From Planctomycetaceae bacterium (GTDB taxonomy: Bacteria > Planctomycetota > Planctomycetia > Planctomycetales > Planctomycetaceae), in the NCBI GenBank assembly GCA_029243145.1, contig JAQWSQ010000150.1:1-48640 (forward strand): DNA of 48,640 bases. Reading direction: 5' to 3'. Each line of letters begins with the position of its first letter. Position 1 is the first letter of the stretch. The notes beneath the pieces were generated by a model. The model worked only from the letters and a program-made list of their open reading frames with translations. It made no database searches and had not been told where the DNA came from. Below are positions 1 through 8,364 of this stretch, in pieces. Made by a program: the position numbers and the translations under genes.

Positions 1-132
1 TGGGACGCTGACCACTGGGACTATCGTGGCGATTTCGACACCATCAGAAACCTGGACCCAAAGATCGGTCGAAACGATCCCTGCCGGTGTGGTAGTGGTA
101 AAAAATATAAGAAGTGCTGCGGAAAGAGTTAG
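1..132 (+). CDS. C-terminal end of a SEC-C motif protein (partial)
   Basis: This is the last 43 codons of a gene whose start lies before the window. It ends in a SEC-C zinc-binding motif: the C-x-C-x8-C-C pattern ([12 protein letters not shown]) preceded by IGRNDPC. In SecA this motif binds zinc and contacts SecB or ribosomes, but it also occurs at the end of many unrelated proteins. The upstream residues (Asp/Trp-rich, ending DTIRNLDPK) are compatible with a SecA tail but do not prove it. A strong stem-loop follows 17 bases after the stop. The motif is certain; the identity of the whole protein is not. Confidence 0.8.
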   Translation, partial: WDADHWDYRGDFDTIRNLDPKIGRNDPCRCGSGKKYKKCCGKS

Positions 133-149
133 TACCGCGCATGAAAAAA

Positions 150-183
150 CCGCGGGAGCTTCTTGAAAGAAGACATCCCGCGG
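150..183. terminator. Bidirectional intrinsic terminator
   Basis: A perfect 8-bp stem (CCGCGGGA / TCCCGCGG), with a nested CTTCTT/AAGAAG stem in the loop, is preceded by AAAAAA and followed by CTTT. It sits between the convergent SEC-C gene and the HExxH lipoprotein gene, so it can end transcripts from both sides. Confidence 0.75.
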
Positions 184-221
184 CTTTGAACATCAGATCT
201 GAGAAAGGTCTTGTTCAGAGA

Positions 222-1466
222 TCACTCCCCCGGCATTGGCAAAGGCTTGGTATCGGGATCGGCGTCACGGATTTGAAATTCGATCTCGCCGTCGTTGTCG
301 GCAATGATACCCCATTCATCTTTACAGCGTACAAACAGATGCCCGTTCGCGGGAGCGGTGAACTTGCCGTATGCGCCGATCTCAAACTCTTCTGAGAGTT
401 TGTAATCGTCAAAGAGGATGCCGACCAATTTGCCGGCTCCCAGTTCGTTACCATCGGCGTTGATGGAATCGCCATTTTCAAGAATGGTCCAAGTCCCGTC
501 GGTGGTGAATTCATACTCTTCCCCTTTGGCGAGTTGAGCTTTGGTCGGTTGCCAACCGGCTTTCGCTTCGACATCGACTTTGCTGGGGCGTACTCCTTTG
601 AGAATTCGCGGCCGAGCTTTCCAATTCCAACTGCAAAGATCGACTCGATATCCGGTCTGCATGTTTTCGAGGAACAGTAAATACTCGAAGATGATTTCAT
701 CGGCCATCGAGCCGTAAACTTGCTCGAAAGAAGTTCCCTTCTTCTGCAATAAAGCAAGCCCCAATGGACGGAACCGTTTTTGATAATTGGTGTTGTTGGC
801 CAAGAGATGACACAGCGCCCACCTCCAGGCGTAATTCTGCCAAGAGTCGCCGGTGGTTTCTTGACCGTTGACGATCTCGTTCAAGCTTTTGGGTTCACTC
901 TTCTTGAGATAATCGATGGCGATGGGGTTGGCATTCACACTCGAATCCCCTTTCTTCCAATACATCCCCATCTCGGCCATCCCTTCGGAATACCAAACCG
1001 GCCCGGTGGTTCCGAAGGTTTGTGCGCAATAGGCATGGACGGCTTCATGCTGGGGAACTCCCGCATCGGAAACCGCATAAACTTTGGCATTCATATCGAA
1101 CTGTCGCCCGTTCGTGAGGCCTTGAGCGATGGTGATACCGGCCTGCCCCAAGATGCTGTCCATCGCATCGGGAGGAATGGCACCTCGCGGCCAATTTTTC
1201 AAATCATCAACCACATAGCACTCAATCGTTTTTCGATTGCGTTGTCCCCAATAGGTCGAAATCAAGCCGAGCATCGTCTCCAATCGCTTCAACAACTCAT
1301 TGGCCTCTTCGGGCTTCACATCAGAATGCACGACAAAGTTGGCAGAGCGGTACGTGCGAGGACCATTCTCTGGTGCGGTAGTTCCTGTCTGTGCTGAGAC
1401 GCCGGTGGGACAGGACGAGACCAACATTGTGATCACTAACAGGCAGATCAATTTGGGAGATTGCAT
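222..1466 (-). CDS. Secreted HExxH metalloprotease-like lipoprotein
   Basis: A 414-residue protein starting at an internal ATG with a typical signal peptide (MQSPKLICLLVITMLVSSC). The cysteine at residue 19 follows V-S-S and could be a lipobox, so outer-surface or membrane anchoring is likely. HEAVH at residues 140-144 is followed about 20 residues later by WYSEGMAE, a gluzincin-like arrangement in which the second glutamate could be the third zinc ligand. This resembles the peptidase-MA/DUF1570-type proteins of planctomycetes. The C-terminal third (about 300-400) is beta-rich and ends with a stretch recalling a carbohydrate- or ligand-binding sandwich. The reading frame extends 30 codons upstream, but those residues would precede the signal peptide, so the shorter start was chosen. 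Protease activity is inferred from the motif only. Confidence 0.75.
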   Translation of the reverse strand: MQSPKLICLLVITMLVSSCPTGVSAQTGTTAPENGPRTYRSANFVVHSDVKPEEANELLKRLETMLGLISTYWGQRNRKTIECYVVDDLKNWPRGAIPPDAMDSILGQAGITIAQGLTNGRQFDMNAKVYAVSDAGVPQHEAVHAYCAQTFGTTGPVWYSEGMAEMGMYWKKGDSSVNANPIAIDYLKKSEPKSLNEIVNGQETTGDSWQNYAWRWALCHLLANNTNYQKRFRPLGLALLQKKGTSFEQVYGSMADEIIFEYLLFLENMQTGYRVDLCSWNWKARPRILKGVRPSKVDVEAKAGWQPTKAQLAKGEEYEFTTDGTWTILENGDSINADGNELGAGKLVGILFDDYKLSEEFEIGAYGKFTAPANGHLFVRCKDEWGIIADNDGEIEFQIRDADPDTKPLPMPGE

Positions 1467-1834
1467 GATGGGAGACTTCTTGGAATTCGATAAACGATGC
1501 ATACACACTGTCCACATGTTGATATTCAAGCAGAGTCGCTGCGGATTCTCAATCAAATTTTAGGCATCACAAGCTCCCACGCGGACAACACAAGTCGAGA
1601 TAAAGTGATGATTTGCGTTTTGAGTGATGGGTATGCTCAATAAATCCCATAAACATGACCGATTAGCGACCTCACCTTGTCAGTGGGTGAAGTGCCACAT
1701 AAAATGAAATCCCCCTTCACACACCTTCCTCGTTTGCCTCGCGATGAATTCGACAGATCCCCATTGGAACGGACCTGCGAATTTTTTGAAATCAATGAAT
1801 CATCATGCGATGGTTTATCTGGAGTTAGCAAGAC
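1467..1834. other. Intergenic region between divergent genes
   Basis: This 368-bp spacer separates the divergently read lipoprotein and broken DUF1559 genes. It should hold both promoters, but no motif stands out. Small open frames here lack ribosome-binding sites and recognisable sequence. Confidence 0.5.
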
Positions 1835-2831
1835 ATGCCTCATTCACGTCGTGGATTTACCCTGATTGAACTGCTGGTCGTCATTGCCATCATTGCCGTG
1901 TTGGTCGCTCTGCTACTTCCCGCTGTTCAACAAGCGCGAAGCAGCACGCCGATCCACCTGCAAGAATAATCTGAAGCAGATTGGCTTGGCACTCCACAAC
2001 TATCACGACATGTACACTGTCTTTCCTCCAGAATCGATCTGGGCCAGCGGGACGCCCGGGAATTACTCACCCAGGAACTACTCGTGGCTGGTCATGCTAT
2101 TGCCGTTTCTCGATCAGGCTCCTCTTTACAATCAAATCGATTTTGAAGCTCCTCTATGGAATCAAACCACCACCGATGGACGACTCATCATGGCTCAGCA
2201 ACTCAATGTGCTGACTTGCCCTTCGGACTCAGCATACGGCGGTCCCGGAGACAGTCATAATATGTCCCGGACGAACTACATCGGCTCGGAAGGTTGGGAC
2301 TGGTGGCCTCGCAGTGCTGATCCAACTGGAGGGCTATTCACTTTGATGGGCTCACGCAAGATGCGCGACATCACAGACGGAAGTTCCACAACGATCATCG
2401 TTGCAGAAGTGCTCGGACAGGGCACATGGAATGGTGCCTGGGATCAAGCCGGCTCGGGCGAACGTATCCCCAATCGTACCGACGCCGTGATGCGACCGGC
2501 CTTTATTTCTCCACCTTTTGCAGATCCACATACGGACGTATTTCAGTTTCCCGCTCCGGATGGAAGTACAGTCACCACCTACAATTTCTGGACGAAGTCA
2601 CTCGACGCGAACGGCCCCGGCGCTTACAAACCGACCTATATCGCCATCGCGGGGCCGAATACAGAATGGCACGGCCCCAGAAGTCTGCATGCAGGAGGAT
2701 TGCACGTCTTAAAGGGTGACGGAGCGGTCAGATTTCTCAGTGAGAACATCCACCACACGAATGACCCTGCCACCAGTTTATGGCAACACCTCAACAGCAT
2801 TAACGGCGGAGAAGTGATTTCAGCATTCTAA
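1835..2831 (+). pseudogene. DUF1559 pilin-like secreted protein, frameshifted
   Basis: The ATG at 1835 opens with the DUF1559 N-terminus ([19 protein letters not shown], then [10 protein letters not shown]), a type IV prepilin-like leader and helix. The frame then breaks at about 1937: AAGCGCGAAGCA lacks two bases relative to the expected GCG-CGN-GAA-GCA, and translation stops 24 bases later. The rest of the family continues in the other frame ([23 protein letters not shown]) to 2831, including the C-terminal family signature HAGGLHVLKGDG. Restored, it would be about 332 residues, a normal family length. Planctomycetes carry dozens of DUF1559 copies of unknown role, so loss of one is plausible, but a sequencing error would look the same. 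The copy at 20835 is intact. Confidence 0.85.
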
Positions 2832-2914
2832 AACAAGTCCGATCCAACTGATCTTGCCAACTCGTGATACCAGAGTCAGCAATTCAATTCACATTCCACA
2901 GTGAGGAGAAATGC

Positions 2915-3484
2915 ATGACGGATATTTTAAGCACGGGAGCTTGGAACACAGCGCGACAATCGGCCTATCGTTACGACAAAGGATTGGCCAACGCGCTGAA
3001 ACATTTCTTGAAGGAGAAGACCGTTATCGACTTTGGGTGCGGGGCGGGAGGATATGTCGCGAACCTCGATCAGGTCGCTGAATCTCGAGGATATGATGGG
3101 AACCCGCTGACTGCGGAAATCTCTCACGGTCGTTGTGAAACTCTCGATCTATCCGTTCCCGTTCAAGTCCCTCCTGCGGACGGGGTCTTGTGTTTGGAAG
3201 TCGCCGAACATCTCCCTCAACAATTCGAAGACACTCTGTTGTCGAATCTTGATCGACATGCAGGTCAAGGAATTATTCTGAGTTGGGCGCATCCCGGACA
3301 GAGAGGAGTCGGACACGTGAATGAACAACCGGCTGAATATGTCCAAGGGCGAATGATCGATCTCGCTTACGAATGGGATCGGGAATCGAGCCAATTGATT
3401 CGGTCAGCGTGTCGGTTTTCTTGGTTTAAAACAAATTTAATGGTCTTTCGGAAACGCCATCAACGAGATGAGGGAAAACGATGA
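2915..3484 (+). CDS. SAM-dependent methyltransferase (class I)
   Basis: A 189-residue Rossmann-fold methyltransferase. VIDFGCGAGGYV at residues 38-49 is motif I, the S-adenosylmethionine-binding glycine loop. VLCLEVAEHLP is the post-motif II segment seen in UbiE/Methyltransf_11-type enzymes. The start was placed at the ATG preceded by GAGGAG (2903-2908, six bases upstream); a longer frame from 2864 lacks a comparable site. The stop overlaps the start of the next gene (ATGA), so it is probably co-translated with the glycosyltransferase downstream. This points to a sugar or glycan substrate, although nothing in the protein itself names one. Confidence 0.85.
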   Translation: MTDILSTGAWNTARQSAYRYDKGLANALKHFLKEKTVIDFGCGAGGYVANLDQVAESRGYDGNPLTAEISHGRCETLDLSVPVQVPPADGVLCLEVAEHLPQQFEDTLLSNLDRHAGQGIILSWAHPGQRGVGHVNEQPAEYVQGRMIDLAYEWDRESSQLIRSACRFSWFKTNLMVFRKRHQRDEGKR

Positions 3485-4053
3485 ACGAGACCCCCGACCT
3501 CACGATCATCACGGCAACCTGGAATCGGGCCAAATGGTTACGGAATTGTTGTGAGCAAATCCAACAGCAATCTCTGAGCGGAGTCTGCTGGGAGCATGTG
3601 ATCGTTTCGGACGGACCAGATGACGTCGCTGAAAAAATTGCCGACGACTACAACGCCCGATTCGCAGCATTGCCCGCTCATGTGGGAGATCTCGGTGCCT
3701 CGTGTAACAATCGAGGATTGGAACTTGCGCGCGGACGTTATGTGGTCTTCTTCGACGATGATAACATCTACCATCCCCACGCCTTATGCGCTCTCTACAG
3801 CTCCGCGCAAGATGTCGAAATAGGCGTCTGCCAAACTCGACATCGCGACCAATTCATACCAGCCTCTCAGCAAGAGCCGCTGCGTTTTGGTCAAGTGGAT
3901 TCGATGTGACTGTGCGTTGAGACAGAATTTGCACGCAAAGAACTGTGGCCTTATCGGAATGGTTCGACCGACTGGGGATGGCTGGAACGCTTGCTGAAAC
4001 ACGACCCGAAAATTCGCATCATCCCCATCGTCATCGGAGAACACCTGGCCTGA
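3481..4053 (+). pseudogene. Family 2 glycosyltransferase interrupted by an in-frame TGA
   Basis: The N-terminus is a clear GT-A glycosyltransferase: DLTIITATWNR, then VIVSDGPDD, then LARGRYVVFFDDDNIYHPHAL, where DDD is the metal/nucleotide-binding DxD region. After 142 codons a TGA (3907-3909) interrupts the frame. Past it the same frame continues for 47 codons of protein-like sequence (LCVETEFARKELWPYRNGS..., DWGWLERLL) to a TGA at 4051. A strong terminator begins 11 bases later, which supports 4051-4053 as the original end. Truncation at 142 residues would remove the acceptor-side part and probably inactivate it. A point mutation or base-call error is the likely cause. The start overlaps the methyltransferase stop. 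Confidence 0.75.
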
Positions 4054-4063
4054 CAGCGCAAAG

Positions 4064-4099
4064 AAATCGGCCGGTGATTTAATAACCACCGGCCGGTTT
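4064..4099. terminator. Bidirectional intrinsic terminator
   Basis: A 13-bp stem with one G-U pair (AAATCGGCCGGTG / CACCGGCCGGTTT) encloses a 10-base AT-rich loop. It lies between the convergent glycosyltransferase and secreted-protein genes, with A/T runs on both sides. Confidence 0.8.
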
Positions 4100-4150
4100 C
4101 CTGGGTACTCAAAGCTCAAAGAACTTCATCGAGATGTCTTCAGGGGAACA

Positions 4151-5128
4151 TTAACGCCCCAAGTACATTTTTGGGTCGTCGATAATCCATTTTGTGGACC
4201 AAGTGCGTCCGTTGTCCCAGTTCACGATGTTAAAGAAGAACGTCGTGAAATAATCTGCCTTGGCAGAATATGGGAACTGTGACGTAATATGATCTTGTGC
4301 ACGAAGGTCTTCCACGCCGGGTCGAGCATAGTAATGGACTTGACCATCACCTGAGAATGACATGCCCAGCGTCCACCAACCGGTATCCATCTCACGAGCG
4401 ACAATTTCGTGACCGTTACTGTCACCGCGAACCAACAGCGTGGCGGAATCTTTTTCGTGACCCGTCACTTCTTTACGATTGAACTGAATGAAGAAGCCGG
4501 GCCAATAAGCATCGTTGACGGTGTCCCAATTTTTGACAGTCTTACGCCGAAACAAGCCGACTTTCTTTTCCACTTCTTTACGAATCATACCGGTCGTCTC
4601 GGCACGAAAACCGAAATGTGAGCCGTTACGTTCTTCCCATTCGTCGAAGGAAGGCAGATAGACGCGAACCACAACGCTCGGCTTACGACTGGTGGCGACT
4701 TTACCGAGGACACCTTTGACGTTGAAGATCAAATCGTCCTGTTGCATTTCATTGCTGGGATGACCGGGAATCCCCGTCACTTTCGATTGCATTAACAAAG
4801 CGCCTTTGGAGCCTTCGATTCCACCGGGGGGAGTGGGAACTCGCTTAACGACATCGGCAGTGCCTCGATAGGTACTTTCCAGCACGCGACGATTACGAGA
4901 GGTGCCGGCAGGTCCACGAGTCTGACCATCGATATTGCGACTGGCTTTGGGCAGGTTCAAGATAAACTGCCAATTTTCATCTTCAAAGGTATCACCGACT
5001 CGGTCAACTTGTTTACCGGTACCGGGAACAAAGTTTTGCGCATCGGCTGAAGAAACACCACCGGCACAAACCGTTGCGGCCAGCATTAACTTGAAGGATT
5101 GAATCCAATTCTTAGCGGAGAACGACAT
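4151..5128 (-). CDS. Secreted protein of unknown function
   Basis: A 325-residue protein with a Sec-type signal peptide (helix LMLAATVCAGGVSSADAQ, cleavage probably after ADAQ near residue 31). The mature part has no cysteines, is rich in aromatic residues and glycine, and looks like an all-beta domain (for example WTLGMSFSGDGQVHYYARPG and FFFNIVNWDNGRTWSTKW near the C-terminus). That pattern would fit a concanavalin-like or other beta-sandwich fold, but I do not recognise a named family. It is likely periplasmic or surface-located. It is transcribed alone, divergently from argG, and ends at a shared terminator. Confidence 0.7.
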   Translation of the reverse strand: MSFSAKNWIQSFKLMLAATVCAGGVSSADAQNFVPGTGKQVDRVGDTFEDENWQFILNLPKASRNIDGQTRGPAGTSRNRRVLESTYRGTADVVKRVPTPPGGIEGSKGALLMQSKVTGIPGHPSNEMQQDDLIFNVKGVLGKVATSRKPSVVVRVYLPSFDEWEERNGSHFGFRAETTGMIRKEVEKKVGLFRRKTVKNWDTVNDAYWPGFFIQFNRKEVTGHEKDSATLLVRGDSNGHEIVAREMDTGWWTLGMSFSGDGQVHYYARPGVEDLRAQDHITSQFPYSAKADYFTTFFFNIVNWDNGRTWSTKWIIDDPKMYLGR

Positions 5129-5485
5129 CCCTGTCTCTTTCCTCTGAATAGGTCACGTCGGGGACGACATGACAGTGCCTATGAGTGGTCCCAAATCTAC
5201 AATTTGGGGAGAGTCGATCTTCGTAATCCCTGCGCGATGTGACACTCCTTACAGGATTTATCGGTCAAATCCTTCCAGTGATTCAGAGAAAAGTCCGAAC
5301 CAGACGATCCGAACATCAGACTGTATAAGCAGAAGCGAATCTGTTCACGGAAGTGTCAAACTGAACGTATTTTGCCCAGCCTCACAGGGAACCTGTCCCA
5401 CAGGGTGGAAGACGTGCTCCTCAAGCGACATAATCGAGGGCAGAATCTTATCAATCATTCTGACAGCAGATTACGAAAGACAGAC
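5129..5485. other. Intergenic region upstream of argG
   Basis: This 357-bp spacer lies between divergent genes. It contains one perfect short hairpin (5190-5208) but no recognisable arginine-repressor box. Open frames crossing it are continuations upstream of argG and have no support as coding sequence. Confidence 0.5.
5190..5208. promoter_or_regulatory. Perfect 7-bp hairpin in a divergent promoter region
   Basis: CCCAAAT and ATTTGGG are separated by five bases. No T-run follows on either strand, so it is not an intrinsic terminator. Its place between divergent genes makes an operator or a 5'-leader structure possible; this is inference only. Confidence 0.35.
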
Positions 5486-6700
5486 ATGCCCAGTTGCGTA
5501 TTGGCTTATTCCGGCGGACTCGATACCTCAGTGATTCTCGGTTGGCTTCAAGACAAAGGATACGATGTCCATTGTGTTTATGTCGATCTCGGTCAACCCT
5601 GCGAAGACCGTGAAGAGATTATGAAAAAGGCCCACGATCAAGGGGCGGCCTCCGCACAGATCATCGATGTTCAGGAAGAACTCTGTAAAGAGTACGCTTT
5701 TCCGGTACTCCAGTGGCAGGCCAAGTATGAGGGTCTGTACCTATTGGGAACATCCATCGCTCGTCCGTTGATCTCAAAAGTTTGTCTGCAAGTTGCACGC
5801 GATGTCGGAGCCGAAGCCTACGCTCACGGTGCCACCGGGAAAGGAAACGACCAATGTCGTTTTCAACTCGCTGCGGAAGCTCTCGATCCCACCGTCAAGA
5901 TCATTGCTCCTTGGCGTATCCAAGAATTCCGCGATCAGTTTCCGGGACGAACGGAACTCATCGCGTACTGTGCAGAAAAAGGAATTCCCGTCAAAGCTTC
6001 TGTCGAAAAACCCTATAGCTCCGACGAAAATTGCCTGCACATCAGCTATGAAGCGGGACAGCTTGAAGACCTGACCGTCAATGGTGTCGAGATGGTCGAC
6101 TTCGGTATGGGTGTCTCACCTCAAGACGCCCCGGACGAGGTCGAAAACGTGACCGTCGAATTTGAAGCCGGTATTCCTGTGGGAGTGAACGGTGAAAAAC
6201 TTTCCGCTCTGGAAATCGTCGAAACACTCAACGAGATCGGTGGACGTAACGGCGTCGGTCGCATCGACATCGTCGAAAACCGTTTTGTCGGAATGAAGAG
6301 TCGTGGCGTCTATGAAGCTCCCGGCATGACGGTGCTCTACTCGGCCCATCATACGTTGGAAGAGATTACGGTTGACCGTGATTTAATTCACCTCCGCGAC
6401 CGGCTCGCTCCTGAAGTCGCCGAGATGGTCTATTATGGATTGTGGTTTGTCCCCAAAATGGATGCCTTGTTCAAATTCAATGAAGAGGCACAAAAATATG
6501 TGACTGGTGAGGTCACTCTCGGCTTGTACAAAGGGAATATCATGGTCGAGAGCCGCACCAGTCCATTTAGTTTGTACGACGAAGCCATCGCCAGCATGGA
6601 AGGTGGCGGCTCTTACAATCAAGACGACGCGGAAGGTTTCCTCCGCATCGTGGGTCTCCCCAGCCGTGTTCAGGGGCAAGTCCGCCCGCGACAATATTAG
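5486..6700 (+). CDS. argG: Argininosuccinate synthase
   Basis: A 404-residue cytosolic enzyme joining citrulline and aspartate with ATP to give argininosuccinate, the seventh step of arginine synthesis. AYSGGLDTS at residues 7-15 is the ATP-pyrophosphatase P-loop. YAHGATGKGNDQCRF, near residue 110, is the family's citrulline/ATP-binding segment, and GRNGVGRIDIVENRFVGMKSRGVYE is typical of the C-terminal synthase domain. The length matches the family. The start is the ATG directly before PSCVLAYSGG; the frame is open 38 codons further upstream but that part has no homologous character. No other arginine genes are adjacent, so it seems to be a single-gene unit. Confidence 0.97.
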   Translation: MPSCVLAYSGGLDTSVILGWLQDKGYDVHCVYVDLGQPCEDREEIMKKAHDQGAASAQIIDVQEELCKEYAFPVLQWQAKYEGLYLLGTSIARPLISKVCLQVARDVGAEAYAHGATGKGNDQCRFQLAAEALDPTVKIIAPWRIQEFRDQFPGRTELIAYCAEKGIPVKASVEKPYSSDENCLHISYEAGQLEDLTVNGVEMVDFGMGVSPQDAPDEVENVTVEFEAGIPVGVNGEKLSALEIVETLNEIGGRNGVGRIDIVENRFVGMKSRGVYEAPGMTVLYSAHHTLEEITVDRDLIHLRDRLAPEVAEMVYYGLWFVPKMDALFKFNEEAQKYVTGEVTLGLYKGNIMVESRTSPFSLYDEAIASMEGGGSYNQDDAEGFLRIVGLPSRVQGQVRPRQY

Positions 6701-6837
6701 TCGAAGCAAGAAGAAAGATTTGACTCGCGAGAATCAGACCGACAAACTGGAAAGTGCGCGAACCAGAATCATGCAACATTCGTGCGTCTCTCACACCTCC
6801 ACTCTACACCCACACATTGACTGAAGGATGATAATCA

Positions 6838-8127
6838 ATGCTGAGACTGACAGCCTTCCTCTGCGGATTAATGCTCACTGCCAACACGCTTCATGCGGAA
6901 AACTGGCCTAACTGGCGCGGTCCGCTGAACAACGGCGTTTCCACCGAGAAAAACGTGCCTACCAAATGGTCGGCCGACCAGAACATCGCTTGGAAAACTC
7001 CCCTGCCCGGTCCTGCTGGTTCGACACCCGTTGTCTGGGGAGATCACATTTTCCTCACCTCGATGGATAATTCAGGGGAAGGCAAAGATGCCTACCTGAT
7101 CGCGCTCAACACAAAAGGCAAAGAACTCTGGCGTCAAAAGCTCGGCAGTGGAGCCAACAAAGCACGAGGTGACGAAGGAAACAATCCCGCAGCTCCCTCT
7201 CCTGTCACTGACGGCAAACACGTCTGGGGATTCATCGGAACGGGCGATCTGTTCTGTTTCGACTTTGAAGGTAATGTCGTCTGGAAAACGAACCTGCAAG
7301 ACCGATACGGTAAGTTCGATATCCAGTTCGGCTTCACATCGACCCCCGTCTTGGCTGGCAACAAGCTGCTGTTTCAACTCATTCATGGAGAATGGAACGA
7401 CGATCCTCAACCAGCTTGGGTGATTGCTCTCGATAAATCCACCGGCAAAGAAATCTGGAAACATAACCGCGAAAGTGATGCGTTTGCCGAGAATGTTCAC
7501 TCTTACGCTTCGCCGATTCTCTATGAAGACGACAAGCAACAATTTCTGCTCACTCACGGAGCCGATTACATCATCGCCCACGATCTGGAAACCGGTGACG
7601 AACTCTGGCGATGTGGCGGACTGAATCCTAAAGAGAGTTACAACAAATTCCTGCGACTCGTCGCGTCACCCGCAATGGCTCCCGGCATCATTGTTGTTCC
7701 ATCCGCCAAAAAAGGCCCCGTCCTCGGACTCAAACCGGACAGCAAAGGAAACATCACCTCTGATGTCTCGGCCTATCACTGGAAACGCGATCGTGACACG
7801 CCTGACGTTTCTTCACCATTGATTGTTGACGGCATCGTTTACCTCTGTCGCGAAAATGGTGACCTGATTGCCATGGATGCTGAGTCGGGCGAAGAACTCT
7901 ATTACGAACGAGTTCACCGTATCCGTCACCGTGCTTCACCAGTTTACGCCGATGGTCATATCTATCTGACCGGACGAGATGGAAAAGTCTCAGTCATCAA
8001 GGCCGGGCGTCAATTTGAAATCGTATCACAAAATGAGGTTGGCGAAGACATGTCGGCCTCGCCTGTCATCTCGAACGGTGTCATCTACCTACGGACTTTT
8101 GACTCTCTCTGGGCCATCAAGAAGTAA
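6838..8127 (+). CDS. Secreted PQQ-like beta-propeller repeat protein
   Basis: A 429-residue protein with a signal peptide (LRLTAFLCGLMLTANTLHA) followed at once by the planctomycete PQQ-protein opening ENWPNWRGPLNNGVS. Repeated blades of the type YLIALNTKGKELWRQKL, VIALDKSTGKEIWKH, IIAHDLETGDELWR and LIAMDAESGEELYY mark an eight-bladed propeller like that of BamB or quinoprotein dehydrogenases. No cofactor-binding residues of true PQQ dehydrogenases were recognised, so a structural or binding role is as likely as catalysis. An AAGGA sequence lies upstream of the chosen ATG, and a clear terminator follows. Very many paralogues of this type occur in planctomycete genomes; their role is unknown. 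Confidence 0.9.
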   Translation: MLRLTAFLCGLMLTANTLHAENWPNWRGPLNNGVSTEKNVPTKWSADQNIAWKTPLPGPAGSTPVVWGDHIFLTSMDNSGEGKDAYLIALNTKGKELWRQKLGSGANKARGDEGNNPAAPSPVTDGKHVWGFIGTGDLFCFDFEGNVVWKTNLQDRYGKFDIQFGFTSTPVLAGNKLLFQLIHGEWNDDPQPAWVIALDKSTGKEIWKHNRESDAFAENVHSYASPILYEDDKQQFLLTHGADYIIAHDLETGDELWRCGGLNPKESYNKFLRLVASPAMAPGIIVVPSAKKGPVLGLKPDSKGNITSDVSAYHWKRDRDTPDVSSPLIVDGIVYLCRENGDLIAMDAESGEELYYERVHRIRHRASPVYADGHIYLTGRDGKVSVIKAGRQFEIVSQNEVGEDMSASPVISNGVIYLRTFDSLWAIKK

Positions 8128-8163
8128 CTATCTCACAGAATTCTTTGACAAAAAGATCTCTCA

Positions 8164-8195
8164 GACCTCGGGAATCCCTTCCGGGGTCTTTTTTT
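8164..8195 (+). terminator. Intrinsic terminator after the PQQ-repeat gene
   Basis: An 8-bp stem with one G-U pair (GACCTCGG / CCGGGGTC) and a 9-base loop is followed by seven T residues, the classical Rho-independent arrangement. Confidence 0.9.
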
Positions 8196-8364
8196 GCGCA
8201 TTGACTGGTAACGACTTACGTCAACTCCAGACTCCCTATTGAGAGAATCCGGGGATTTTCCTATACCTTCTTTCGATTCCCATCCTTGTGAGTGTCCCAC
8301 TCACACCCTTTTCCCAATTTACTATCAGACTTTGATTCAGCCCACCTCATGGGAGGTTCCGATC

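Noticed and set aside
780-1397. 205-codon frame opposite the HExxH lipoprotein
   Set aside because: Shadow of a real gene; no recognisable domain.
3907-3909. Selenocysteine or other TGA recoding in the two glycosyltransferase genes
   Set aside because: Short hairpins follow both TGAs, but they are not at the spacing or with the loop of bacterial SECIS elements. These protein families do not use selenocysteine, and TGA is the normal stop elsewhere in the window, so a reassigned code is excluded.
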